From: Phycisphaeraceae bacterium
GTDB taxonomy: Bacteria > Planctomycetota > Phycisphaerae > Phycisphaerales > Phycisphaeraceae
Length of the DNA: 5,799 nt
Direction: 5' to 3'
NCBI GenBank assembly: GCA_007119405.1
Contig: SKPT01000217.1
Coordinates: forward strand, 1-5,799
A model generated the notes under the pieces. That model ran no database searches and had not been told where the DNA came from. It saw only the letters and a program-made list of their open reading frames with translations. A program made the position numbers and the translations under genes. Each line of letters opens with the position of its first letter. The stretch's first letter is position 1. Below, piece by piece: positions 1 through 5,252 of the stretch.

Positions 1-111
1 CGCATCGCCAGCCAGCTCGTGACCAACGGCTACGCGCTGACGCGGCTGGAGGAGGAGCGCGTGAATCTGGAGACGGCGTTCATGCGCTTCACCAAGGGGC
101 TCGTGCAGTAG
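1..111 (+). CDS. C-terminal end of a probable ABC transporter ATP-binding protein (partial)
   Basis: Frame 1 is open from the window edge to a TAG at 109-111, giving 36 residues of a protein whose start lies upstream. The tail contains [20 protein letters not shown]. In ATP-binding subunits of ABC-2-type exporters, the segment after the nucleotide-binding domain often ends with a variable helix and a motif of the form 'x-L-E-x-x-F-L-R-L-T-x-G'; [11 protein letters not shown] fits that pattern. No Walker or signature motif is in view, so the family call rests on this tail alone. If right, the protein would energise a membrane export permease encoded nearby, outside the window. Codon use is GC-rich like its neighbours. 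It ends 175 nt before glpK, which has its own promoter, so the two are probably separate transcription units. Confidence 0.5.
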   Translation, partial: RIASQLVTNGYALTRLEEERVNLETAFMRFTKGLVQ

Positions 112-157
112 CCGCTTGCGGCTTCGCGAAGCTGAGCGTCAACACCAAACGTTGCGA

Positions 158-181
158 TGCGGGTGCGTCGAACCCGCACCC
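158..181. terminator. Short hairpin between the ABC gene and glpK, possible terminator
   Basis: TGCGGGT (158-164) pairs with ACCCGCA (172-178), a 7-bp stem with a 7-nt loop. GGGTGCG (161-167) can instead pair with CGCACCC (175-181), also 7 bp with a 7-nt loop, so two alternative folds share one site. A smaller palindrome, GCTTCGCGAAGC, lies at 121-132 just after the upstream stop. No T-run follows either structure, so this is not a canonical intrinsic terminator; its position after the upstream gene is the only functional hint. I see nothing else in the 112-252 gap. Confidence 0.25.
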
Positions 182-252
182 GGAAATCCCGCCCTTCGCT
201 CGCCCCCGCCACCGGAGTCTCGTTCAGGACGGGCGTCAACGCGTGGGGTCTG

Positions 253-286
253 TTCACAGCGCAAGGGGCGCCGGTACAATCGCATC
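253..286 (+). promoter_or_regulatory. glpK promoter, placed for a leaderless transcript
   Basis: TTCACA at 253-258 matches the sigma-70 -35 consensus at 5 of 6 positions, and TACAAT at 275-280 matches the -10 consensus at 5 of 6. The spacer is 16 bp. Only six bases separate the -10 box from the ATG at 287, so a start site about 7 nt after the -10 box falls on the A of that ATG. No Shine-Dalgarno sequence stands at a useful distance. The layout therefore predicts an mRNA with little or no 5' leader. Motifs and spacing are seen directly; leaderlessness is inferred. Confidence 0.6.
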
Positions 287-1780
287 ATGGGAAATATTCT
301 CGCGTTGGACCAGGGCACGACCAGCTCCCGAGCACTGCTTTTCGACGAAGCCGGCGCCATCGTCGCCACCGCGCAGCAGGAGTTCGACCAGCACTTCCCG
401 CGCCCGGGCTGGGTCGAGCATGAGCCGGCCGACATCTGGCAGAGCCAGCTCACCGTGGCGCGCGATGCGCTGGCGCAGGCGAACGTCGCGGCCGACGATC
501 TCGCCGGCATCGGGCTGACCAATCAGCGTGAGACGACGCTGTTGTGGGATCGCGACACCGGCGAGCCGGTGCATCGCGCGATCGTCTGGCAGGATCGCCG
601 CACGGCCGGGCTGTGCGACGAGCTGCGCGACGCCGGGCACGAGGCGCTTTTCGCCCAGCGCACCGGCCTGGTCATCGACGCGTATTTCTCGGGCACGAAG
701 CTGCGCTGGCTGCTGGACAACGTCGACGGCGTGCGCGAGCGCGCGGAGGCGGGCAAGCTCGCCTTCGGCACGGTCGACACCTGGTTGCTCTGGAAGCTCA
801 CCGCCGGCCGCGTCCACGCCACCGACGCCACCAACGCCGCGCGCACCATGCTCTTCGACATCCATCGCGGCACGTGGGACGACGAGCTGCTCGCGCTGCT
901 GGACATCCCCGCCAGCGTGCTGCCCGAGGTGCGCGGCTCAAGCGGGGTCATCGCCGAGATCGACGCCGATACGCTGGGTCTGGCGGGCAAGGCGGTGGCG
1001 GTCGCGGGCGTCGCGGGCGATCAGCAGGCGGCGCTGTTCGGCCAGCGCTGCACGCAGCCGGGCATGGCCAAGTGCACTTACGGCACCGGCTGCTTCGTGC
1101 TCATGAACACCGGCGACGAGGCCGTGGCGTCGCAGGCGCGGCTGCTCACGACCGTCGCGTGGGGCATCGACAGCAAGCTCACCTACGCCCTGGAAGGCTC
1201 GATCTTCATCGGCGGGGCGGTCGTGCAGTGGCTGCGCGACGGGCTGGGGTTGATCGACAAGTCAGCGGACATCGAGCGGCTCGCCGCGAGCGTCGCGGAC
1301 AACGGCGGCGTCTACCTCGTGCCCGCTTTCGCCGGGCTTGGAGCGCCGCACTGGGACAGCTACGCGCGTGGCGTGATGGTGGGCCTGACGCGCGGCACGG
1401 CGGCCGGGCACGTGGCGCGGGCGGCGCTGGAGGGCATCGCGTTTCAGGTTGCGGACGTGATCGAGGCGATGCAGGCCGACGCGGCCGTGCCTTTGCAGGA
1501 GCTGCGTGTCGACGGCGGGGCGGCGGGCAACGATCTGCTCATGCAGTTTCAGGCCGACGTGCTGCGCGTGCCCGTCGTGCGGCCGCGCCACACGGAGACG
1601 ACGGCTGCGGGCGCGGCGTACCTGGCGGGGCTGGCGTCGGGGGTATGGTCGGCCGATGATCTGGACAGGCTCTGGAAGCCCGAGCGGTGCTTTGAGCCAG
1701 CGATGAGCGAGGACGAGGCGGCGACGCTGCGCCAGCGATGGATCGCGGCGGTCGAGCGGGCGCGGGGGTGGGAGGGGTGA
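287..1780 (+). CDS. glpK: Glycerol kinase
   Basis: Cytoplasmic ATP:glycerol 3-phosphotransferase of the FGGY carbohydrate kinase family; it traps glycerol as sn-glycerol 3-phosphate for GlpD. The product is 497 residues, the usual family length. The N-terminal phosphate-binding loop is [12 protein letters not shown] (residues 5-16). Residues R81, E82, Y133 and D245 fall in the contexts [14 protein letters not shown] and [10 protein letters not shown] and match the glycerol-contacting residues of the E. coli enzyme. FGGY signature 1 is [13 protein letters not shown] (133-145); signature 2 starts at GVMVGLTRG (362) and runs to about 383. The reading frame is open back to 116, but the ATG at 287 is chosen because the conserved N-terminus begins there and the promoter -10 box ends six bases before it. 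The 57 extra upstream codons encode no kinase sequence. glpD follows after a 242-nt repeat-filled gap, so co-transcription is plausible but not certain. Confidence 0.97.
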   Translation: MGNILALDQGTTSSRALLFDEAGAIVATAQQEFDQHFPRPGWVEHEPADIWQSQLTVARDALAQANVAADDLAGIGLTNQRETTLLWDRDTGEPVHRAIVWQDRRTAGLCDELRDAGHEALFAQRTGLVIDAYFSGTKLRWLLDNVDGVRERAEAGKLAFGTVDTWLLWKLTAGRVHATDATNAARTMLFDIHRGTWDDELLALLDIPASVLPEVRGSSGVIAEIDADTLGLAGKAVAVAGVAGDQQAALFGQRCTQPGMAKCTYGTGCFVLMNTGDEAVASQARLLTTVAWGIDSKLTYALEGSIFIGGAVVQWLRDGLGLIDKSADIERLAASVADNGGVYLVPAFAGLGAPHWDSYARGVMVGLTRGTAAGHVARAALEGIAFQVADVIEAMQADAAVPLQELRVDGGAAGNDLLMQFQADVLRVPVVRPRHTETTAAGAAYLAGLASGVWSADDLDRLWKPERCFEPAMSEDEAATLRQRWIAAVERARGWEG

Positions 1781-1783
1781 GCA

Positions 1784-1818
1784 ATGCAGAATGCAGAATG
1801 CAGAATTCAGAATGCAGA
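1784..1818. repeat. Five tandem heptamers (ATGCAGA)
   Basis: Directly after the glpK stop, ATGCAGA occurs five times in register at 1784, 1791, 1798, 1805 and 1812; the fourth copy reads ATTCAGA. It is AT-rich against a GC-rich background. Read as protein, it gives MQNAECRIQNAE on one strand and HSEFCILHSA on the other, peptides I recall from many spurious hypothetical proteins in unrelated bacteria. This points to a widespread dispersed repeat rather than a gene. Short tandem heptanucleotide repeats of comparable form are known from cyanobacteria. Any function here is unknown. Confidence 0.85.
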
Positions 1819-1844
1819 AATGACGTTGCCAGGAGTGTCTGATT

Positions 1845-2005
1845 CCGACCCCCCTCCCTTCCGGAGGGGCTGGGGGAGGGTGTCACCTGCCACTGTACGG
1901 CTGCGTCATGTCCGCGCGTCGCCTGCTGCAACACACGTGTTCTTCGGTCACGCAGGGCCATTGGACACACCCTCCCCCGGCCCCGCCCGGGGGGAGGGGG
2001 GTTGG
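1845..2005. repeat. 161-bp inverted-repeat element in the glpK-glpD gap
   Basis: The left end (1845-1887) and right end (1963-2005) are 43-bp imperfect inverted repeats; by hand alignment 35 of 43 positions are complementary without gaps. Each end is also palindromic by itself: CCCCTCC/GGAGGGG at 1851-1857 and 1863-1869, and CCCTCCCCC/GGGGGAGGG at 1970-1978 and 1990-1998. A further 6-bp pair, CTGCGT (1901-1906) with ACGCAG (1950-1955), is nested inside, so the whole element can fold back on itself. The ~75-bp centre shows no coding signal. The layout resembles a miniature inverted-repeat or REP-type element. I see no convincing target-site duplication. It could hinder or attenuate transcription from glpK into glpD; that is inference. 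Confidence 0.7.
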
Positions 2006-2022
2006 GAGTGAACGTTTTGTCC

Positions 2023-3591
2023 ATGAACCGCCCCACGATGCTTGAGCAGCTCACCTCACGCGATAAGCCGTGGGACATCATCGTCATCGGCGGCGGGGCG
2101 ACGGGGCTGGGCGTGGCGGTCGACGCGGCCGCGCGCGGCTACGACACGCTGGTCGTCGAGCAATCGGACTTCGCCAAGGGCACCAGCTCACGCTCGACCA
2201 AGCTCGTCCACGGCGGCGTGCGGTATCTGAAGCAGGGCCAGCTCGGCCTCGTGCTCGGCGCGCTGCGCGAACGCGGGCTCATGCAGCGCAACGCCTCGCA
2301 CCTCGTCCACGCCCAGGCCTTCATCATCCCCTGCTACTCGACGTTCAGTCGCCTCTACTACAGCCTGGGCATGCGATTCTACGACATGCTCGCCGGCCGG
2401 CTCAGCCTCGGCCGTTCGCGCAGCCTCTCACCGCGCGACACCGCCGAGCAACTGCCCACGCTGCGCCGCGAGCACCTGCGCGGCGGCGTGCTCTACCACG
2501 ACGGCCAGTTCGACGACGCGCGACTGGCCGTCAACCTCGCCCAGACCGCCATCGAGCAGGGCGCGTGCCTGCTCAACTACATGAAGGTCACCGGGCTCAT
2601 GCGCGACGGTGATCGCATCGCCGGCGTCGAGTTCGAGGACGTGGAAACGGGCGAGCAACACCGCGGGCCTGCTCGCGTCGTCATCAACGCCACCGGCGTC
2701 TACGCCGACGCCATCCGCCGCATGGACGCCAGCGACCCGGGCGACATCATCCGCCCCAGCCAGGGCGCCCACATCGTGCTGGATCGCTCCTTCCTGCCCG
2801 GCGACGCGGCCGTGATGGTGCCCAGGACCGACGACGGCCGGGTGCTCTTCGCCATCCCCTGGCAGGGCGTGGTCGTCGTGGGCACGACGGACGTGGCGGT
2901 CGACGCCATGCCGCTGGAGCCCCGGCCGTTGCAGGACGAGCTTGACTTTCTGCTCGAGCACGCCGGGCGGTATCTTGCCAAGACCCCGCGGCGCGAGGAC
3001 GTGCTGAGCATCTTCGCGGGCCTGCGGCCGCTGATCGCCAGGCGGGGCGACGATGGGGGCGCCACCGCCAAGCTCTCGCGCGACCACAGCCTGCACGTCT
3101 CGCCGGCGGGCCTGGTGACCATCGCCGGGGGCAAGTGGACGACGTATCGCAAGATGGCTCAGCAGACCGTCGACCGCGCCGCACGCCAGGCCGACCTGCC
3201 GCCGCGCCCCTGCACGACGCGCGAGCTGGCCATCCACGGGGCGGGCCCCGCCGGCGACGACGTTGACGAAGCGCTGGCGATCTACGGCAGCGACGCCCCG
3301 GCCGTGGCGGCGCTGTGCGCATCCGAGGAGCGCTACGCCCAGCGCATCCACCGCGCGCTGCCCTACCTGGCCGGGCAGGTGATCTGGGCGGTGCGTCACG
3401 AGCTGGCGCGGACGGTCGAGGACGTGCTCGCCCGCCGCACGCGCGCCCTGCTCGTCAACGCCCAGGCGAGCATCGAGGCCGCCCCCTACGTCGCCCGCCT
3501 CATGGCCGAGGAACTTGGCCGCGACGAGACGTGGCAGCGCGAGCAGGTCGCGGCGTATGAAGAAGTGGCACGGGGGTATGTGTGGGCGTAG
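2023..3591 (+). CDS. glpD: Aerobic FAD-dependent glycerol-3-phosphate dehydrogenase
   Basis: Oxidises sn-glycerol 3-phosphate to dihydroxyacetone phosphate and passes electrons through FAD to the quinone pool; members are peripheral on the inner face of the cytoplasmic membrane. From the ATG at 2023 the protein has 522 residues, within the family range. The FAD-binding dinucleotide fold is at 18-46 (IIVIGGGATGLG, then E46). The conserved GTSSRSTKLVHGGVRYL block spans 53-69. The family signature GGKWTTYRKMA is at 369-379. A helical C-terminal domain follows, including TVEDVLARRTRAL. The frame is open to a TTG at 2002, but that codon lies inside the inverted-repeat element; the ATG at 2038 is another possible start. 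GGGAG at 2004-2008 lies 14 nt before 2023, a long spacing, so the exact start is uncertain. Its substrate is the product of the preceding glpK. Confidence 0.96.
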   Translation: MNRPTMLEQLTSRDKPWDIIVIGGGATGLGVAVDAAARGYDTLVVEQSDFAKGTSSRSTKLVHGGVRYLKQGQLGLVLGALRERGLMQRNASHLVHAQAFIIPCYSTFSRLYYSLGMRFYDMLAGRLSLGRSRSLSPRDTAEQLPTLRREHLRGGVLYHDGQFDDARLAVNLAQTAIEQGACLLNYMKVTGLMRDGDRIAGVEFEDVETGEQHRGPARVVINATGVYADAIRRMDASDPGDIIRPSQGAHIVLDRSFLPGDAAVMVPRTDDGRVLFAIPWQGVVVVGTTDVAVDAMPLEPRPLQDELDFLLEHAGRYLAKTPRREDVLSIFAGLRPLIARRGDDGGATAKLSRDHSLHVSPAGLVTIAGGKWTTYRKMAQQTVDRAARQADLPPRPCTTRELAIHGAGPAGDDVDEALAIYGSDAPAVAALCASEERYAQRIHRALPYLAGQVIWAVRHELARTVEDVLARRTRALLVNAQASIEAAPYVARLMAEELGRDETWQREQVAAYEEVARGYVWA

Positions 3592-3613
3592 TGCCATGAC
3601 CAAGCCGACTTAT

Positions 3614-3618
3614 GGAGA
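3614..3618 (+). promoter_or_regulatory. Ribosome binding site of the exported-protein gene
   Basis: GGAGA ends 3 nt before the ATG at 3622 and 6 nt before the adjacent in-frame ATG at 3625. The spacing favours 3625. It is the clearest Shine-Dalgarno sequence in the window, and it belongs to the one gene that appears to sit downstream in an operon. Confidence 0.6.
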
Positions 3619-3624
3619 CCGATG

Positions 3625-4341
3625 ATGATCAGCATTGCAGTTCGGCTCGACAAATCGGTGTCCCTTTCAATCGGCGCAGCGCTGCTGCTCGCCGCGTGCC
3701 CGGCGGCGTTTGCCAACGAACCCGGCGCGGCTGTCGTCGAGACACGCCTGATCGTCGTCCAGCCGCGCCAGATGCCTTCGCCGGAGCTCTGGCCGGCCGA
3801 GGCAATCACCTACCTGGATGATGACCGCGCGCGTCAGCTCGCCCACGAGGCGGCGCGCCGCGGCCGCACGTTTCACACCCTGCGCTCGCTGCCCACGCGC
3901 GATGCGGCCGGACGGCTGGCGTACAACAGCCTCGACCAGGTTCGCGCGGCGATGCAACCCGGTGACGCCGATGACGACACCCCTGACGTTGCCGCAATGA
4001 TGCAGCGCATGGCGCAGACGGCGGTCGTCCTCGGCGCGGTCGAGGTCGACGAGGATCCCGAAACCGGGCGATTCCATGTCCGCTTCGATCTGCGGGCCGT
4101 GGCCGATCCCGCGCCGGACGCGATACCCGCCGAGGGCGAGTTGTACGCCACGGTCACGGGCGTCAGGTTGGCCATGAACTTGGCGGATGGCCAGCCGACG
4201 TTGGTCCGCCTGCCGCTCGATGCGTCGGCGGTGGTCCCGCAACTCGAGGCGGGCGACCACGTCGCCTACCTGTTCGTCAAGGCGTCGCGCTTCGAGCCCG
4301 ATGAGGTGGACGTGCCGGCCGGGGACGTAGATGGGTTGTGA
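3625..4341 (+). CDS. Hypothetical exported protein, possible lipoprotein
   Basis: I do not recognise a family. From ATG 3625 (the ATG at 3622 is the alternative) it encodes 238 residues. The N-terminus is a signal peptide: R7 and K10, then a hydrophobic stretch from about 12 to 24. Two processing sites overlap. LLLAAC ends at C25, the only cysteine I see in the protein, and fits a lipobox; AFA followed by NE at 30/31 fits signal peptidase I. A proline right after C25 is unusual for a lipoprotein. The mature part is acidic, has no further membrane segment, and contains a low-complexity DADDDTPD stretch near 114-121. The order of motifs (ETRLIVV at 39-45, a short helix at 64-78, GRLAY at 96-100, a beta-rich second half) faintly recalls secretin-like beta domains; this is only an impression. 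It begins 33 nt after glpD with its own ribosome binding site, so it is probably co-transcribed, which does not by itself tie it to glycerol use. Confidence 0.75.
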   Translation: MISIAVRLDKSVSLSIGAALLLAACPAAFANEPGAAVVETRLIVVQPRQMPSPELWPAEAITYLDDDRARQLAHEAARRGRTFHTLRSLPTRDAAGRLAYNSLDQVRAAMQPGDADDDTPDVAAMMQRMAQTAVVLGAVEVDEDPETGRFHVRFDLRAVADPAPDAIPAEGELYATVTGVRLAMNLADGQPTLVRLPLDASAVVPQLEAGDHVAYLFVKASRFEPDEVDVPAGDVDGL

Positions 4342-4355
4342 CAATTTGCCTGTCT

Positions 4356-4417
4356 CGCCGGGTGCCACTGACAAGCTCCGCCCCCGCCACGCCTGGCCTT
4401 GTCAGTGGCACCCGGCG
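4356..4417. repeat. 20-bp perfect inverted repeat, CACTGACAAG family, copy 1
   Basis: Arms 4356-4375 and 4398-4417 are perfectly complementary over 20 bp, with a 22-nt loop. The outer arm includes CCGGGTGCCACTGACAAG and its exact complement. It starts 15 nt after the stop of the exported-protein gene. No T-tract follows, so if it stops transcription it does not do so as a standard intrinsic terminator. Its arm and first loop bases, CACTGACAAGCTCCGC (4366-4381), recur exactly at 5185-5200 on the other side of the acetyltransferase gene. Confidence 0.9.
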
Positions 4418-4483
4418 CCCACCCCTTCCCCACCTCGGCGTCCTCCGCGCTCTTGGCGCCCTCTGCGAGAACCTCCCCCGCCG

Positions 4484-4499
4484 TGCTATCATTGCCCGC
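4484..4499 (+). promoter_or_regulatory. Extended -10 promoter of the acetyltransferase gene
   Basis: TATCAT at 4487-4492 matches the -10 consensus at 5 of 6 positions and is preceded by TGC (4484-4486), the TGn of an extended -10 element. The -35 region is weak (CTGCGA at 4463-4468, 3 of 6, 18-bp spacer), which extended -10 promoters tolerate. The box lies 7 nt before an in-frame TTG at 4500. The predicted start site is at about 4499, again implying a transcript with almost no leader. No Shine-Dalgarno sequence is visible. Confidence 0.5.
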
Positions 4500-5084
4500 T
4501 TGGCCCACGATGACGTGACAATCCGGCCCGCGACTGTCGCCGACGTCCCCGCCGCGGCACGCATCATCAACGACTGCGCCGAGTATGGCCTGATGCTGCC
4601 GCGCTCGCTCGCCTCGCTCTACGAGAAGGTGCGCGACCACCAGGTCGCCGAGCACGACGGGCGGATCGTGGGCGTCGCCGGTCTGGGCGTCATGTGGGCG
4701 AACCTGGCCGAGGTGTACGCCCTGGCCGTCGACCCCGCCCTGCGCGGGCGCGGGCTGGGGCGCCGGCTCGTCGAGGCGTGCATCGACGACGCCCGCCGCC
4801 TGGGCATCCGCAACGTCATGACGCTCACCTACGAGCAGGCGTTTTTCGAGAAGCTCGGCTTCGCCGTCGTGGACCGCGCCCGCCTGCCGCTGAAGGTCTG
4901 GAGCGAGTGCCTGCGCTGCCCGAAGAACCAGGCGTGCGACGAGATCGCGATGATGCGCGAGCTCGCCGACGTGCCACCGCTGACCGCTCCGCGCCCCGAG
5001 GCCCCGCCGGCCGACGCCTACATCGTGCCCGTGACGCTCAGCGCCCTGCGCCGCAGTGGCGCGGCCGCGAAGCAGCAGCGGTGA
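4500..5084 (+). CDS. GNAT acetyltransferase, short N-acetylglutamate-synthase-like type
   Basis: A GCN5-related N-acetyltransferase that moves an acetyl group from acetyl-CoA to an amine; 194 residues from TTG 4500. The fold starts at VTIRPATVADVPAAARIIN (6-24). The acetyl-CoA loop is VDPALRGRGLGRRL (77-90), with R82-G83-R84-G85-L86-G87 in the R-x-x-G-x-G position. FFEKLGF (115-121) is the usual GNAT strand-turn. The pattern GLMLPRSL, LPLKVWSEC and a CxxC...CDEIAM segment matches, as I recall it, the stand-alone ArgA-like group that makes N-acetylglutamate as the first step of arginine synthesis; the real substrate is untested. C137, C140 and C146 form a cysteine cluster that could bind a metal. 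The tail from about 156 is Pro/Ala-rich and looks disordered. The frame is open back to 4338, but that part only translates the inverted repeat and is excluded. The start is TTG 4500 or GTG 4515 (189 residues). The nearest arginine gene, if any, is outside the window. Confidence 0.85.
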   Translation: MAHDDVTIRPATVADVPAAARIINDCAEYGLMLPRSLASLYEKVRDHQVAEHDGRIVGVAGLGVMWANLAEVYALAVDPALRGRGLGRRLVEACIDDARRLGIRNVMTLTYEQAFFEKLGFAVVDRARLPLKVWSECLRCPKNQACDEIAMMRELADVPPLTAPRPEAPPADAYIVPVTLSALRRSGAAAKQQR

Positions 5085-5108
5085 GCACGGGGAGCTGTGT
5101 CAGGAAGC

Positions 5109-5224
5109 GGGTGCCACTGACAAGGCCGTCCTCGGCCTTGTCAGTGCGAGATGCGATGCGATGCGAGGCCGTTCCGCCGGCTCGCACTGACAAGCTCCGC
5201 GGACTCCGCTTGTCAGTGGCACCC
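5109..5224. repeat. Compound palindrome, copies 2 and 3, able to form a four-way junction
   Basis: Two hairpins are joined. Copy 2 has arms 5115-5127 and 5134-5146 (13 bp, extendable to 14 with a TCCT loop). Copy 3 has arms 5185-5195 and 5208-5218 (11 bp). The flanking bases pair across the copies: GGGTGC (5109-5114) with GCACCC (5219-5224), and CGAG (5147-5150) with CTCG (5181-5184). These four stems meet with no unpaired base at the centre. Because all share the CACTGACAAG core, the alternative pairing 5109-5124 with 5209-5224 plus 5137-5150 with 5181-5194 is also perfect. It fills most of the 168-nt gap between two convergent genes, so a bidirectional transcription-end role is possible. 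Confidence 0.88.
5151..5165. repeat. Three tandem ATGCG pentamers
   Basis: ATGCG repeats three times at 5151, 5156 and 5161, flanked on the left by TGCGAG and continuing into AGG. It forms the left part of the loop of the third junction arm in the compound palindrome. It is probably a slippage product; no function is evident. Confidence 0.6.
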
Positions 5225-5252
5225 CATCCGCTACGAACCGGTTGAACCCGCT

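Noticed and set aside
158..181. A T-arm-like stem-loop suggesting a tRNA fragment
   Set aside because: The loop lacks the TTCGA-type T-loop sequence and no acceptor, D or anticodon arms are found around it.
116..286. A 57-codon upstream extension of the glpK reading frame
   Set aside because: It encodes no kinase sequence, contains the promoter, and the conserved N-terminus begins at the ATG at 287.
544..1659. A 371-codon plus-strand frame inside glpK
   Set aside because: It is a shifted-frame reading with Arg/Ala/Gly-rich sequence and no domains, fully inside a confident glpK.
1888..1895. TGCCACTG shared between the glpK-glpD element and the CACTGACAAG hairpins
   Set aside because: The match is only 8 bp, does not continue into the ACAAG part, and has no paired arm; chance is the simpler explanation.
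1784..2011. A 75-codon reading frame between glpK and glpD
   Set aside because: It is only a translation of the heptamer array and the G/C-rich inverted repeats; nothing suggests a real protein.
2428..3603. A 391-codon open frame on the minus strand across glpD
   Set aside because: It is the antisense shadow common in high-GC genes; glpD on the plus strand has clear family motifs throughout.
4338..4499. N-terminal extension of the acetyltransferase frame
   Set aside because: The translated stretch reads through the perfect 20-bp inverted repeat and the promoter; the GNAT fold begins after 4500.
4356..5224. The repeated hairpins as a CRISPR array
   Set aside because: There are only three units, unevenly spaced around a gene, palindromic over nearly full length, with no uniform spacers and no cas genes.
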